Source of the DNA: Arthrobacter crystallopoietes
Lineage (GTDB): Bacteria > Actinomycetota > Actinomycetes > Actinomycetales > Micrococcaceae
Length of the DNA: 64,000 nt
NCBI RefSeq assembly: GCF_002849715.1
Contig: NZ_CP018863.1
Span: 3,906,001-3,970,000, forward strand
Reading direction: 5' to 3'
Shown piece after piece: positions 37,548 to 48,194 of the stretch. How positions within the stretch are numbered: the first letter of the stretch is position 1; each line of letters starts with the position of its first letter. Both the position numbers and the translations under genes were made by a program. The notes beneath the pieces are model-generated. The model worked only from the letters and a program-made list of their open reading frames with translations. It was not told the DNA's origin and searched no databases.

Positions 37548-38478
37548 TGCGGCGTACACTCCTTAGATTCGTGCGGGGCAGACCCTCGGTGATGACCTCC
37601 CCGAAGACTTCGTCCGGGTCGAGTCTGCGCAGTTCCTCTGCCAGACACTCTTCCACGGATCGACGGGGGAGGGTAATGCGCTGGACTGGCTGTCCCGGTT
37701 GGATCAATTCCGCGACGCTGAGGCCTGGCCGGAGGATGCGGATGTCGCCCTTCGGCCGGCATAGACGCACGCCTCGGATTCCGGTGCCGGCAGGGTCTTC
37801 GATGATTGTCACCGGAGCATCCAAGGCCAGCGTCAACCAGGCTGCCAGCAGCACCGTGCTTGGGGAGTCGGATGCGCCTTCCACGGCGACGGAGGTAACG
37901 GGGGAGTGATCCACCTGGTCCAGTACCGCTGCCAGCTGGATGCGCCAGTTCGTCAGGCGTGTCCAGGCCAAATCCGTATCACCGGCTGCATAGGTGCGCC
38001 GAAGCGAGTCCAGCGCGGTCTTGGGATCCGGCTCGTTCGCCGAGTCCGTGATCCTGCGGTGGGCAATCCTGCCGATCGAGGTGGCGGACGCAGCCTCGGG
38101 CATACCGTGCGGCCACCAGGCGACGATGGGGGCATCGGGCAGCAGCAGGGCCGACACCAGGGATTCGCTCTCTGTGGCCAGCTGGCCATGCCCGTACAGG
38201 ACGACTACCTCGGACGCACCCGCATCGCCGCCTACCCGGATTTGCGCGTCAAGCCTGGTCGCTTCGGCCGCTCCGGCGTCGACCAGGACGATGATCCGGC
38301 AGGGGTGTTCACGGCTTGCCACGTTAGCGGCCTGAATGGCGGTTTCCTCGTGGCCGGCAGTAGTCAGCACCACCAAGGTCAGAACGCGGCCGAGCGCCAC
38401 CACCCCACCTCGTTCGCGCATAGCCATGATTTCCTTGGAGACCTTGGACGAGGTCGTATCAAGCAGGTCAACAATCAC
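37537..38478 (-). CDS. opcA: glucose-6-phosphate dehydrogenase assembly protein OpcA
   Basis: Actinobacterial and cyanobacterial activator/assembly partner of Zwf, linked to redox regulation of the oxidative pentose-phosphate pathway. The 313-residue protein begins MIVDLLDTTSSKVSKEI and contains the family-typical GRVLTLVVLT and IVAWWPHGMPE segments. The start overlaps the zwf stop by 4 bases (ATGA), indicating coupled synthesis with its partner. Confidence 0.95.
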   Translation of the reverse strand: MIVDLLDTTSSKVSKEIMAMRERGGVVALGRVLTLVVLTTAGHEETAIQAANVASREHPCRIIVLVDAGAAEATRLDAQIRVGGDAGASEVVVLYGHGQLATESESLVSALLLPDAPIVAWWPHGMPEAASATSIGRIAHRRITDSANEPDPKTALDSLRRTYAAGDTDLAWTRLTNWRIQLAAVLDQVDHSPVTSVAVEGASDSPSTVLLAAWLTLALDAPVTIIEDPAGTGIRGVRLCRPKGDIRILRPGLSVAELIQPGQPVQRITLPRRSVEECLAEELRRLDPDEVFGEVITEGLPRTNLRSVRRSER

Positions 38479-40019
38479 GGCCTTCTCCAGGTGCGTCCAT
38501 CGCGGGCGAGGAGTTCATCGGCCGAGGCCGGCCCCCAGCTTCCGGGTGAGTAAGTCTCGGGCTTGGTTCCGCTGCGGGCCCAGTATTCCTCGAATGGATC
38601 GAGGATCTTCCAGGAGAGCTCCACCTCCTGGTGCCGGGGGAACAGCGGTGGTTCTCCCAGCAGCACGTCCAGAATCAGACGTTCGTACGCCTCGGGGCTT
38701 GATTCGGTAAAGGCGTGTCCATAACCGAAGTCCATCGTGACGTCGCGGACTTCCATCTGTGTCCCGGGTACTTTGGAACCGAACCGGATAGTTGCCCCTT
38801 CATCCGGCTGCACCCGGATGACCACAGCATTCTGGCCGAAATCGTCGTCCTTGTGATCCCGAAAGAGCAGATTGGGCGCGCGTTTGAGTACGACGGCGAT
38901 TTCGGTCACCCGCCGCCCGAGGCGCTTGCCCGCCCGGAGGTAGAACGGTACCCCGGCCCACCGGCGGGTGTGGATATCCAGTCGCAGGGCAGCATACGTC
39001 TCCGTGGTGGAATCCGGATTGAACCCTTCCTCCTCCAGGTAGCCCTTGACCTTTTCGCCGCCCTGCCAGCCGCCGGTGTACTGGCCCCGAGCCGAGTGCG
39101 TGGACAGGTCCTCGGGCAGCCTCACGGCGGCCAGGACCTTTTCTTTCTCGGTGCGCAGGTCCTCGGCGTTGAAGGAGATCGGCTCTTCCATCGCGGTCAG
39201 GGCCAGCAACTGAAGCAAGTGGTTCTGGATGACATCGCGGGCCGCACCCACGCCGTCGTAATAACCTGCGCGGCCGCCGATTCCGATGTCCTCGGCCATG
39301 GTGATCTGGACATGGTCCACGAAGTTGGCATTCCACAGCGGCTCGAACATCTGGTTGGCAAAGCGCAATGCCAGAATATTCTGGACGGTTTCCTTGCCCA
39401 GATAATGGTCGATGCGGAAGACGGAGTCAGGCGGGAAGACCGACTCGACAATATCGTTCAGTTCGCGCGCGGACTCGAGGTCGTGGCCGAACGGCTTTTC
39501 GATCACGACGCGGCGCCATTTCCCCGGTTCCGCCTGAGCGAGCCCGTTGGCGGACAACTGCTGGCACACCTGTTCGAAGTCCTTGGGCGGGATGGACAGG
39601 TAGAAGGCATGATTGCCCTGGGTCCCGCGCTGTTCATCCAAATCCGCCACGGTCTGCTTCAACCGGGCGAACGCTTCGGAGTCGCCGAATTCACCTTGGA
39701 CGAAGCGGATGCCGCCGGACAGCTGGGTCCACACGTCCTCGTTGAAGGGGGTGCGTGCGTACTGCTGCACGGAGGCCTTGACCTCCGCTGCGAAGTCCTC
39801 GTCCGTCCATGGACGCCGGGCAAAACCGACCAGCGCAAAGCTCGGCGGCAGCAGCCCCCGGTTAGCAAGGTCGTACACCGCGGGCATGAGCTTCTTCCGT
39901 GACAGGTCCCCGGTGACGCCGAAGAGTATCAGCGAGGAGGGCCCCGCGATCCGGTTCAGTCGTCGGTCCCGCGGGTCCCGAAGAGGATTGACGCGCCGCG
40001 CACTTTCAGTTCCTGGCAT
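38475..40019 (-). CDS. zwf: glucose-6-phosphate 1-dehydrogenase
   Basis: NADP-dependent entry enzyme of the oxidative pentose-phosphate pathway. The 514-residue protein has the coenzyme motif FGVTGDLSRKKL (about residues 33-44) and the active-site motif RIDHYLGKETVQN (about 198-210). The ATG overlaps the pgi stop by one base (TAATG), and the 3' end overlaps opcA. Confidence 0.97.
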   Translation of the reverse strand: MPGTESARRVNPLRDPRDRRLNRIAGPSSLILFGVTGDLSRKKLMPAVYDLANRGLLPPSFALVGFARRPWTDEDFAAEVKASVQQYARTPFNEDVWTQLSGGIRFVQGEFGDSEAFARLKQTVADLDEQRGTQGNHAFYLSIPPKDFEQVCQQLSANGLAQAEPGKWRRVVIEKPFGHDLESARELNDIVESVFPPDSVFRIDHYLGKETVQNILALRFANQMFEPLWNANFVDHVQITMAEDIGIGGRAGYYDGVGAARDVIQNHLLQLLALTAMEEPISFNAEDLRTEKEKVLAAVRLPEDLSTHSARGQYTGGWQGGEKVKGYLEEEGFNPDSTTETYAALRLDIHTRRWAGVPFYLRAGKRLGRRVTEIAVVLKRAPNLLFRDHKDDDFGQNAVVIRVQPDEGATIRFGSKVPGTQMEVRDVTMDFGYGHAFTESSPEAYERLILDVLLGEPPLFPRHQEVELSWKILDPFEEYWARSGTKPETYSPGSWGPASADELLARDGRTWRRP

Positions 40020-41641
40020 TAGGGCTTTCCGTCGGAGAGGGAGGCCACGGCCTCCTGCAGTTGTCTCGTTCCTGCCTGGCGGTCCGTGAAATGGAGCCTG
40101 AGAACCGGCCGGCCATGATCGACAAGGACCTGTGCATCGCCCGCTGCCTGTGCGGAAATCAGCTCCCCGAAGGTGAACGGCCGGTCCGGAATCCGGACAT
40201 CTTCTTCGCTCGCCCCGGTGATCTGCAGGTAGACGCCTACGGCCGGGCCACCCTTATGGAACTGCCCGGTGGAATGCAGGAAACGAGGACCCCAGCCAAA
40301 GGTGACCGGGCGTTGGGTCAGCGACGCCAGCCTCGGTCTCAACTGCGCCAGCTCCGCCTGGCCAAACCGGTCCAGATACGCCTGCACGCTCAGGTAGCTG
40401 TCCGTGTCAAGGGTTCCCAGTAGCGCCTCGAGGGCTTCGGCAACGGTGCCGGCTCCGTTGAGCCAGGCGCCGTTAGCACGGATTTCCACGGCACGGTCCA
40501 CAGCCGCAGGTTCCGGCGTTTCAGGACGTTCGTCCAGCATTCCCCGGGCAGCAGTCTTGGCCGCCTCCACATCCGGCTGGTCGAAGGGGTTGATGCCGAG
40601 CAGCAGCCCGGCGACCACGGTGGCGTATTCCCACAGCAGGAGCTGGCTGCCGAGGCTGCCCGCAACCGCTACTTCGTTCTCGCCCAGCTCGATTTCCGCC
40701 TCGGTATCCACCAGTCGGATGACCAGCACATCTGCCGCATCCATCGACAGCTCGGGAGCTTCGGGCTCCACTACCACCGGCAGGATTCCGGTCCCTTGCT
40801 TGCCGGTCGACTCAGCTATCAGCTGCTCGGCCCAATCGGCGAAACCAACGATGCCGGAGCCTTCATCCGTAATGACGATCTTGTTGCGAAGAGGTTCGGT
40901 GCCGCCGAGGGCAGCGCCCAAGGCCAAAGCCATGTTCTCCGTTGCGTCTTCGGACAGTATCTCGGCTGCCTCTTCCGCGTCGGCGAGTAGTTCGTCGATA
41001 TCCACACCGGCAAGACCCGACGGAACCAGACCGAAGGCGGTGAGCGCGGAATAGCGTCCGCCCACGTTCGGGTCCGCGTTGAAGACGGCACGGTACCCGG
41101 CTTCCCTGGACGCGGAGTCCATGGGGGAGCCGGGATCCGTCACGACGATGATCCGCTCGGCCGCATTGATGCCTGCCTGCTTGAACGCGTTTTCAAAAAC
41201 GCGCCGCTGCGAGTCCGTTTCCACAGTGGAACCGGACTTGGAAGACACCACGATCGCGGTTTCACTCAGACGTTCGGCCAACGCGGCGGCGACCTGCTGC
41301 GGGTCGGTGCTGTCCAGGACGGTCAGCTCGACGCCGGCCGTATTGCTGATGACCTCGGGCGCGAGCGAGGAACCGCCCATGCCTGCCAGCACAATACGCG
41401 TCACGCCTTCTGTGCGCAGTTCATCACGCAGCTTCAGGATCCGGGGGACCAACGGCCGGGAAACCTCCACGGCCTCGACCCAGCCCAGCCGGATTGAAGC
41501 CTCCGATTCGGCATCCGGGCCCCAAAGCGTATGGTCCTTGGCTGCTATCCGCGAGGCCACCTTATCCTTGGCCAGTTTGGGCACGTGCTGGTCAACGGCT
41601 GCCAGCGCTGCCCCTGACGCCTGGAACGACAACGACCCCAT
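40019..41641 (-). CDS. pgi: glucose-6-phosphate isomerase
   Basis: Interconverts glucose-6-phosphate and fructose-6-phosphate. The frame extends into tal, but the ATG at 41641 (MGSLSFQASGAALAAV), 4 bases after the tal stop, gives 540 residues. Sugar-isomerase motifs are GMGGSSLAPEV and SSKSGSTVET, and the C-terminal catalytic Lys region is QFHKGGPAVGVYLQI. Location inside the pentose-phosphate operon would let carbon recycle from fructose-6-phosphate back to Zwf. Confidence 0.95.
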   Translation of the reverse strand: MGSLSFQASGAALAAVDQHVPKLAKDKVASRIAAKDHTLWGPDAESEASIRLGWVEAVEVSRPLVPRILKLRDELRTEGVTRIVLAGMGGSSLAPEVISNTAGVELTVLDSTDPQQVAAALAERLSETAIVVSSKSGSTVETDSQRRVFENAFKQAGINAAERIIVVTDPGSPMDSASREAGYRAVFNADPNVGGRYSALTAFGLVPSGLAGVDIDELLADAEEAAEILSEDATENMALALGAALGGTEPLRNKIVITDEGSGIVGFADWAEQLIAESTGKQGTGILPVVVEPEAPELSMDAADVLVIRLVDTEAEIELGENEVAVAGSLGSQLLLWEYATVVAGLLLGINPFDQPDVEAAKTAARGMLDERPETPEPAAVDRAVEIRANGAWLNGAGTVAEALEALLGTLDTDSYLSVQAYLDRFGQAELAQLRPRLASLTQRPVTFGWGPRFLHSTGQFHKGGPAVGVYLQITGASEEDVRIPDRPFTFGELISAQAAGDAQVLVDHGRPVLRLHFTDRQAGTRQLQEAVASLSDGKP

Positions 41642-41645
41642 GCGC

Positions 41646-42761
41646 TTAGTCCTGTCCCGCGTCGTCCAGGGCGGTGCGGACGGTTCCCAGCAGCTCATTC
41701 CAGCTGACTACGAACTTGTCCAGGCCCTCTTCCTCGAGCTGCTCAACAACTTCCTTATAGGAGATGCCCTGCGCATCCACTGCATCGAGGACCTGGTTCG
41801 CGTCGGCGTAAGTGGCGGAAACGGTGTCGCCGGTTACTTCGCCGTGGTCCACCATTGCTTCGAGCGTCTTCTCCGGCATGGTGTTGACAACGCCCTTGGC
41901 CACGAGCTCAGTCACGTACATCGTGTCCGGGTATGACGGGTCCTTGACACCAGTGGACGCCCAGAGGGGACGCTGCGGCTTCGCTCCGGCCTCGGCCAGG
42001 ACCTGCCAGCGTTCGCTGCTGAACTGCTCTTCATAGATCTGGTAGGCCAGCCGGGCATTCGCGATGCCGGCCTTGCCCTTGAGTGCCTTCGCTTCGTCCG
42101 TTCCAATCGCATTCAAACGCTTGTCGATCTCGGTGTCCACGCGGGACACGAAGAAAGAAGCAACCGAGTGGATGTGCGAGAGCTTGTGGCCGTTTTCCTT
42201 GGCCTGCTCCAGCCCCAGCATGAACGCGTTGATGACTTCTCGGTAGCGCTCCAGGGAAAAGATCAGCGTGACGTTGACGCTGATGCCTTCCGCGAGCGTG
42301 GCAGTGATGGCTTCAAGACCTTCCACCGTCGCGGGAATCTTGATGTGCACGTTGCTGCGGTTGACCTTGGCATGGAGCTTCTTGGCCTCCGCGATAGTTC
42401 CTGCGGTATCGCGGGAAAGACGGGGATCCACTTCGATGGACACACGGCCGTCAACGCCTCCGGTGGCCCGCGAGAGCCCGGAGAAAACGTCGCAGGCTTC
42501 CGATACGTCGTCCGTCGTGATCGCGAAGACTGCCGCGTCGACGTCTGTACCCTCGATAGCGAGTTCTTCTACCTGCGAAGCGTAGGACTCACCGTCCTTA
42601 AGTGCAGCGGCGAAGATGGACGGGTTGGTCGTCACGCCGACGACGTTCTTCTCCGCGATCAGGTCCTTGAGCGAGCCCGAGGTGATCAGTTCGCGGGACA
42701 GGTCATCAAGCCAGATCGAGACTCCGGCGTCGGAGAGGGCCTGGGTGTTCTTGTTTGACAT
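41646..42761 (-). CDS. tal: transaldolase
   Basis: Transfers a dihydroxyacetone unit in the non-oxidative pentose-phosphate pathway. The 371-residue class I enzyme begins in the [20 protein letters not shown] style of actinobacterial Tal. The Schiff-base Lys is likely in NVHIKIPAT (about residue 140), and [11 protein letters not shown] follows. The ATG is preceded by AAGGAG. It lies 11 bases after the tkt stop. Confidence 0.96.
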   Translation of the reverse strand: MSNKNTQALSDAGVSIWLDDLSRELITSGSLKDLIAEKNVVGVTTNPSIFAAALKDGESYASQVEELAIEGTDVDAAVFAITTDDVSEACDVFSGLSRATGGVDGRVSIEVDPRLSRDTAGTIAEAKKLHAKVNRSNVHIKIPATVEGLEAITATLAEGISVNVTLIFSLERYREVINAFMLGLEQAKENGHKLSHIHSVASFFVSRVDTEIDKRLNAIGTDEAKALKGKAGIANARLAYQIYEEQFSSERWQVLAEAGAKPQRPLWASTGVKDPSYPDTMYVTELVAKGVVNTMPEKTLEAMVDHGEVTGDTVSATYADANQVLDAVDAQGISYKEVVEQLEEEGLDKFVVSWNELLGTVRTALDDAGQD

Positions 42762-42772
42762 GGGGAATCTCC

Positions 42773-44881
42773 TTAAGAAGCAGTGGCTTGGGCGAGCGAC
42801 TCACGGGCAGCGGCCACAACAGCCTCGGCCGTGATGCCGAATTCGCGGAACAGCGTCTTGTAGTCGGCAGAAGCGCCGTAGTGCTCAAGGCTGACCGAAC
42901 GTCCGGCGTCGCCCACCAGTCGGTGCCAGCTCTGGGCGATTCCCGCCTCGACGGAAACGCGTGCCTTGACCTCGGCAGGCAGCACGGACTCGCGGTAGGC
43001 CTGGTCCTGCTTGTCGAACCATTCCACACACGGAACGGACACAACCCGGGTGGCAACGCCGTCGGCCTGCAGCGCCTCGCGCGCCTCGACCGCCAGCTGG
43101 ACCTCGGAACCGGTAGCCAGCAGGATGACCTGAGGCTGCACGTCGGATCCTTCGGCCTGGGCTTCGGCCAGGACGTAGGCGCCCTTGGCAACATTGTCGG
43201 CGGTAGCGAATCCGCCCTCGCCGCGGTCGAACACCGGCAGGTTCTGGCGGGTCAGCACGATGCCGGCGGGGTGCTCATGGTTTTCCAGGATCGTCTTCCA
43301 GGCCTGCGCTACCTCGTTGGCGTCAGCAGGGCGGACGACGTCGAGACCCGGGATCGCGCGAAGGCTCGCCAACTGCTCAACCGGCTGGTGTGTGGGGCCA
43401 TCCTCGCCCAGACCGATGGAATCGTGGGTCCAGACATAGATCGAGGGAACGCCCATCAGGGCGCCAAGCCGGATGGCCGGACGCTGGTAGTCGCTGAAGA
43501 TCAGGAAGGTGCCGGAAAAGGCACGCGTTTTGGAACTGAGCACGATCCCGTTGACGATGGCAGCGGCCGCATGTTCACGGATTCCGAAGTGCAGGACCCG
43601 GCCGTACGGATTGCCTGACCAGGCATCGGTCTGCTTGCCGGTCGGCACAAACGACGGGGAGCCCTCGATGGTGGTGTTGTTGGACTCGGCCAGGTCGGCG
43701 GAGCCTCCCCACAGTTCCGGCAGCACCGGGCCAATGGCGTTGAGTACCTTGCCCGAGGCGGCGCGGGTGGAGACGTCCTTGCCCGCTTCGAACTCCGGCA
43801 GGGCTTCTTCCCAGCCCTGCGGAAGTTCGTACTGCTGGACCCGGTCCAGCAGCGCGGCGGCGTCCGCGTTGGCCTGGCGCCAGTCCTGGTAGCCCTTCTC
43901 CCATTCGGCGCGGGCTTCCTTGCCGCGGGCGGCAACCTGCCGCGCGTGGTCCAGCACCTCGGAAGCGACCTCGAAGCGCTGCTCCGGGTCGAAGCCGAGG
44001 ACTTCCTTCACCGCGGCGACCTCTTCCGCGCCGAGAGCCGAGCCGTGGATCTTGCCGGTATTCTGCTTCTTCGGTGCCGGCCAGCCGATGATGGTCCGCA
44101 GCGAAATAATGGAAGGCTTGGTGGTTTCGGCCTTCGCGGTCTTGAGGGCGTTGTACAGCTCCTCGATGTCTTCTTTGTACTCGCCCGTCTTGGTCCAGTC
44201 CACACGCTGCGTGTGCCAGCCATAGGACTCGTAGCGCTTGAGCACGTCTTCGGTGAACGAAATGTCGGTGTCGTCCTCGATGGAAATATGGTTCTCGTCG
44301 TAAAGCACTACGAGGTTGCCCAGTTCCTGGTGCCCCGCCAGCGACGAAGCTTCCGACGTCACGCCTTCCTGCAGGTCGCCATCGGAGGCGATGACCCAGA
44401 CGGTGTGGTCAAACGGGCTTTCGCCGGCGGCAGCACCGGCGTCGTAAAGACCGCGGGTGCGGCGCTGCGCGTACGCGAAGCCCACCGCGGACGCCAAGCC
44501 CTGGCCCAGCGGGCCGGTGGTGATTTCGACGCCGGCAGTGTGGCCGTATTCGGGGTGTCCCGGAGTCAGTGAGTCCCAGGTCCGGAGCCGGCGCAGGTCC
44601 TCGATTTCCAGGCCGTAGCCGGAGAGGAAGAGCTGGATGTAGAGCGTGAGCGACGTGTGCCCGGGGGAGAGGATGAAACGGTCGCGGCCAACCCAGGCCG
44701 GATCGGCCGGATCATGGCGCATCATCTTCTGGAAGATCAGATATGCGGCCGGGGCCAGACTCATAGCGGTACCGGGGTGGCCGTTGCCGACCTTTTCCAC
44801 GGCGTCTGCCGCCAGTACGCGTACGGTATCTACCGCGCGCTGGTCCAGGTCTGTCCAGGACAGTTCTTCCGTATGTGGCAC
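42773..44881 (-). CDS. tkt: transketolase
   Basis: Thiamine-diphosphate enzyme of the non-oxidative pentose-phosphate pathway. The 702-residue protein shows [12 protein letters not shown], the cofactor-binding SDGDLQEG...[10 protein letters not shown] pattern and the catalytic Glu region in [15 protein letters not shown]. The GTG start follows GAGAGGGG. First gene of the minus-strand operon tkt-tal-pgi-zwf-opcA-pgl. Its promoter must lie in the 407-base divergent region but was not resolved. Confidence 0.97.
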   Translation of the reverse strand: MPHTEELSWTDLDQRAVDTVRVLAADAVEKVGNGHPGTAMSLAPAAYLIFQKMMRHDPADPAWVGRDRFILSPGHTSLTLYIQLFLSGYGLEIEDLRRLRTWDSLTPGHPEYGHTAGVEITTGPLGQGLASAVGFAYAQRRTRGLYDAGAAAGESPFDHTVWVIASDGDLQEGVTSEASSLAGHQELGNLVVLYDENHISIEDDTDISFTEDVLKRYESYGWHTQRVDWTKTGEYKEDIEELYNALKTAKAETTKPSIISLRTIIGWPAPKKQNTGKIHGSALGAEEVAAVKEVLGFDPEQRFEVASEVLDHARQVAARGKEARAEWEKGYQDWRQANADAAALLDRVQQYELPQGWEEALPEFEAGKDVSTRAASGKVLNAIGPVLPELWGGSADLAESNNTTIEGSPSFVPTGKQTDAWSGNPYGRVLHFGIREHAAAAIVNGIVLSSKTRAFSGTFLIFSDYQRPAIRLGALMGVPSIYVWTHDSIGLGEDGPTHQPVEQLASLRAIPGLDVVRPADANEVAQAWKTILENHEHPAGIVLTRQNLPVFDRGEGGFATADNVAKGAYVLAEAQAEGSDVQPQVILLATGSEVQLAVEAREALQADGVATRVVSVPCVEWFDKQDQAYRESVLPAEVKARVSVEAGIAQSWHRLVGDAGRSVSLEHYGASADYKTLFREFGITAEAVVAAARESLAQATAS

Positions 44882-45288
44882 CGTTGCGGGCCCCTCTCTA
44901 ATCGTTCGGCCAGCAGGAACCCGGATGAAGGTCCCATGCAGTTCCAGTCATGAGACTGCTACGCGGCCATTGCACCGGACGACGTGCGCTTCGCCGGAGA
45001 TTCCCCGGTATGGCGCCCGCCACAGTCTGCATGGCCATCAAGTCCCACCTTAGCGTCTCAACGGGCCGCGTACAGAGGATGTGCAAGGGTGGGATGAGTA
45101 ACAGTCGGACACACAGCAGGGCCCGCGAGCATCCGGTTCAGCGGCCGCTCGGGATGCCGGGAGATTTCTACAAGCGATAGAGCGTATAATGAAGATGCAC
45201 TTTGGCCCTTGCCTGCCCGGATGGGCGGCGCCCGGTGCCGTGGCCGCGTTGGCTACGCTGATACCCAGATCATCTCCAGCAGAACTGA
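44882..45288. other. divergent intergenic region between tkt and ctaB
   Basis: 407 bases with no supported gene; the short open frames here lack ribosome sites and family resemblance. It must hold the tkt promoter (minus strand, not resolved) and at least one ctaB promoter. A TACGCT hexamer at 45254-45259 could be a second, proximal -10 for ctaB. Confidence 0.5.
45185..45190 (+). promoter_or_regulatory. consensus -10 (TATAAT) upstream of ctaB
   Basis: A perfect TATAAT, rare in this GC-rich DNA. No convincing -35 stands at 17 bp. It would give ctaB a leader of about 95 nt. Confidence 0.45.
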
Positions 45289-46266
45289 GTGGTTTTTTCC
45301 TTGAAGATCCAGAGCGCTCCGGAACAGGTAGCTGACGCACCCGTAAAGACCGGTTTCGGACGCAAGGCCAAGGCCTACGTATCGCTCACCAAGCCTCGTG
45401 TCATGGAGCTGCTCCTGGTAACGACGCTGCCCACCATGATCTTTGCGCAAGGCGGCTTCCCGGATGTCTGGCTGATGGCGGCCACTATGATCGGTGGAGC
45501 CTTGGCAGCCGGATCGGCCGGATCATTCAACTGCTATATCGACCGGGACATGGACAAGCTCATGCAGCGGACCGAGAACCGGCCGCTGGTGACCGGCGAG
45601 GTGACTCCCCGCGAGGCGCTGGTATTCTCCTGGATTCTTGGCATCGTGGCAGTAGTGCTGCTGTGGTTCGGGGCCAATCCGCTGGCAGGCATGCTCGGGG
45701 TCGGCGCCATTTTCTTCTACGTGGTCATCTACACACTGATCCTCAAGCGCCGCACCGCGCAGAACATTGTCTGGGGCGGCGCGGCCGGCTGTTTCCCGGT
45801 ACTGATTGCCTGGGCCGCGGTGACCAATACTGTTGCCTGGCCTGCCGTGATCCTGTTCATGGTGATCTTCCTCTGGACCCCGCCGCACTACTGGCCGCTG
45901 TCGATGAAGTACAGCGACGACTACAACGCTGCCAACGTCCCGATGCTCGGCGCCATCGCCAGCGCACGCCAGGTATCCGTCCAGGTCGTTCTCTACGCCT
46001 GGGCCACGCTGGCATGCTCGCTGCTGCTGGCTCCGGTGGGTGGCGCCGGCTGGGTGTACACCATCGCCGCATTGCTCGGCGGCGGCTGGTTTGTCTACGA
46101 ATCCCACCGGCTTTACAGCCTCGCCAAACGCGGGACCGAGACGGTGGAGACCACCAACAAGTCCGCCATGCGGGTCTTCCACGGCTCCATCAGCTACCTG
46201 ACGGTACTGTTCCTGGCCCTCGCCGTGGATCCGTTTGTGGGCGGCCCGGTCTTCGCCGCGCTCTAG
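45289..46266 (+). CDS. ctaB: protoheme IX farnesyltransferase (heme O synthase)
   Basis: Membrane UbiA-family prenyltransferase that attaches farnesyl to heme B, first step to heme A for the aa3 oxidase. The 325-residue protein has about nine helices. The allylic diphosphate motif is [12 protein letters not shown] followed by [11 protein letters not shown]; the second Asp-rich motif is [13 protein letters not shown]. The start is GTG 45289; the TTG at 45301 after GAGTGG is an alternative. Divergent from tkt, as in M. tuberculosis. Confidence 0.95.
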   Translation: MVFSLKIQSAPEQVADAPVKTGFGRKAKAYVSLTKPRVMELLLVTTLPTMIFAQGGFPDVWLMAATMIGGALAAGSAGSFNCYIDRDMDKLMQRTENRPLVTGEVTPREALVFSWILGIVAVVLLWFGANPLAGMLGVGAIFFYVVIYTLILKRRTAQNIVWGGAAGCFPVLIAWAAVTNTVAWPAVILFMVIFLWTPPHYWPLSMKYSDDYNAANVPMLGAIASARQVSVQVVLYAWATLACSLLLAPVGGAGWVYTIAALLGGGWFVYESHRLYSLAKRGTETVETTNKSAMRVFHGSISYLTVLFLALAVDPFVGGPVFAAL

Positions 46267-46293
46267 CCCAGCTCGAATGGGCGATCCGTGTTC

Positions 46294-46299
46294 TAGGAT
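46294..46299 (+). promoter_or_regulatory. -10 element for the DapA-like gene
   Basis: TAGGAT with exactly 6 bases before the ATG at 46306. Predicted leaderless transcript. Confidence 0.6.
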
Positions 46300-46305
46300 G
46301 GCCCA

Positions 46306-47214
46306 ATGACAGTCTTCCGCGGCCTCATTGCGTACCCCATCACTCCGTTCCGGCCGGATGGAGCGATCAACTTCGACGAGCTCGTACGCCACCTGGCGGA
46401 CCTGGCGGTTTCCGGGGTCGATTCCATCGCCATCCTGGGCAGCTCCGGCAGCTTCGCCTACCTGAACCGTAATGAGCGGCGGCAGGTCCTGGAAACCGGC
46501 GTCAAAGCGATCAAGGCAGCCAATCCCGACCTTGCCGTGATTGGCGGGGTCAGCGCCGTGGGAACGCGTGAGCTGCTGCTGAACATTGAGGACGCGCAAG
46601 CCGCCGGCGTGGACGGTCTCCTGGTTTCCACGGTGTCCTACGTGCCGCTCAATGAGGATGAGGTACACGCCCAATCGCTGGCGGCAGCAGCATCCACCGC
46701 CTTGCCCATCTGTCTTTACAGCAATCCCGGGACAACCCAGTTCTCCTTCAGTCTGGAACTCATCGCCGAGCTCGCCCGGGTACGCAATATCGTCGCGGTA
46801 AAGGAATCCGCCGCCGACACCGAGACCTTCCTGCACCGGGATGAACAATTGCGGAGGATGGTTCCGGAAGGCTTCAGCCACGGGATGAGCGGTGATGTCC
46901 TCATCGGCGAAGCCGGTGCAGCTGCCGATGCCTGGCACAGCGGGCCGGCTTCGGTGCTGCCGCACCATTACCGCCTCCTGCGCGACGCGGCTGTCAACGG
47001 GGACACGGACAAGCTGGCCGACGCCCGGCAGGTCATGGCGCCGCTGCTGAACTACTTCAACAGTCTGCGGAAGCTGAGCAACCTCTACGCTCTGGCCCGC
47101 GCCGCCGGGGTGGACGCGGGCGATCCGCGGCGGCCTTTGCTGCCGCTGCCCGGCAGCAGCCAGCGTGAGCTGGCCCGGCTGCTGGACGCCCTGCCGGATC
47201 CCGCCTCCGTCTAG
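46306..47214 (+). CDS. dihydrodipicolinate synthase/N-acetylneuraminate lyase family aldolase
   Basis: A 302-residue class I aldolase of the DapA/NanA superfamily. The Schiff-base Lys is in VAVKESA (about residue 165) and the partner Tyr in CLYSNP (about 137). It is unlikely to be the true DapA: the GTTGE loop is changed to GSSGS, and the position after the Tyr that holds the carboxylate-binding Arg in DapA is Thr (YSNPGTT). The substrate is therefore probably a different 2-oxo acid. The gene has its own predicted leaderless promoter and lies between ctaB and convergent ctaA, overlapping the ctaA 3' end by 4 bases. Confidence 0.85.
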   Translation: MTVFRGLIAYPITPFRPDGAINFDELVRHLADLAVSGVDSIAILGSSGSFAYLNRNERRQVLETGVKAIKAANPDLAVIGGVSAVGTRELLLNIEDAQAAGVDGLLVSTVSYVPLNEDEVHAQSLAAAASTALPICLYSNPGTTQFSFSLELIAELARVRNIVAVKESAADTETFLHRDEQLRRMVPEGFSHGMSGDVLIGEAGAAADAWHSGPASVLPHHYRLLRDAAVNGDTDKLADARQVMAPLLNYFNSLRKLSNLYALARAAGVDAGDPRRPLLPLPGSSQRELARLLDALPDPASV

Positions 47215-48194
47215 CTGCTGTGGACTTGTTTCTGGCCGGTTGAGTGCGCGCCGTGCACGGAGAGCGGCTGCCGCGTGACGCCCACGTACACAACATGTGT
47301 GCAGGCGGCGGCAAGCAGCGCGGCGCCAAGCATATGCAGGCCCACCAGCACGATGGGCAGCCCGGTGAAGTGCTGGACGTAGCCAATGGCGCCCTGCAGC
47401 AGAATAACGACGGCGAAAAGCACCATCGGCCGGCGCAGCTCGGACAGCTGCGCGTGCCGGTGCACCATGACCAGGAGTACGACGGCGGTGGCAACCAGCA
47501 GGTAGACGGGCGCCACGTGGACGCGGGTCATCAGGTCAGGGTCCAGGTTGTTCCGCGGGGCCTCCGCGTCGCCTGCATGCGGGCCGGAGCCGGTTACGAT
47601 GACTCCCAGCACGATCGCTACCAGGGTCAGGACCGCGCTGGCCCAGAGCAGCTGGCGTACGGTCGCCGTCGAGCGCTGTTGCTGGACCGTGCCTGCCTGG
47701 TCATTGTCCAGCCATGCCCGGTGGACCAGGACTGTCGCTGCGGCAACCATCGTGATGGAAACGACGAAGTGGCATCCGACGACCCAGGGATTGAGCTGGG
47801 TCCAGACCGTGATGCCGCCGATGATGGCCTGGGCCGGGATACCGGCCAGCAGTGCGACGGAAAGGTAAAACAGGTCTTTGCGACGCTGGGCCATTTTCCA
47901 CACGGACACCAGCATGGCGAAGGCGATGGCCGCCAGCAGGAAGGTCAGCAGCCGGTTGCCGAATTCGATGGCGCCGTTGATACCCATTTCGGGCGTGGCG
48001 ACCAGGGATTCCGGCGTGCATTTGGGCCAGGTGGGACAGCCCAGGCCGGAGGAGGTCAGCCGGACGGCGCCTCCGGTCACGATGATGAGGATCTCGGAGG
48101 CGAGCGAGGCGACGGCCAGACCGCGGACGGTCTTGTTGGGGGAGCCCGGCAGCCTGCGCGTCAGTTGCTCAATAGTCACTTGGGTCAGCTCCAT
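47211..48194 (-). CDS. ctaA: heme A synthase (COX15/CtaA)
   Basis: Oxidises the heme O methyl group to the formyl of heme A in the cytoplasmic membrane. A 327-residue, eight-helix protein in two similar four-helix halves. The ITGGAVRLTSSGLGCPTWPKC signature follows helix 1, and an ITVWTQLNPWVVGCHFV segment carries a heme-ligand-type His. The second-half copy includes VTGSGPHAGD and RVHVAPVYL. Its 5' end lies 10 bases inside the ABC permease gene, so it is in the ATPase-permease-ctaA operon. Confidence 0.94.
   Translation of the reverse strand: MELTQVTIEQLTRRLPGSPNKTVRGLAVASLASEILIIVTGGAVRLTSSGLGCPTWPKCTPESLVATPEMGINGAIEFGNRLLTFLLAAIAFAMLVSVWKMAQRRKDLFYLSVALLAGIPAQAIIGGITVWTQLNPWVVGCHFVVSITMVAAATVLVHRAWLDNDQAGTVQQQRSTATVRQLLWASAVLTLVAIVLGVIVTGSGPHAGDAEAPRNNLDPDLMTRVHVAPVYLLVATAVVLLVMVHRHAQLSELRRPMVLFAVVILLQGAIGYVQHFTGLPIVLVGLHMLGAALLAAACTHVVYVGVTRQPLSVHGAHSTGQKQVHSS

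Noticed and set aside
38715..39902. Open frame antisense to zwf
   Set aside because: Shadow frame; zwf motifs are clear on the minus strand.
44898..45180. Short open frames in the tkt-ctaB intergenic region
   Set aside because: No ribosome sites, overlapping on both strands, Arg/Ser/Pro-rich composition of non-coding GC-rich DNA.
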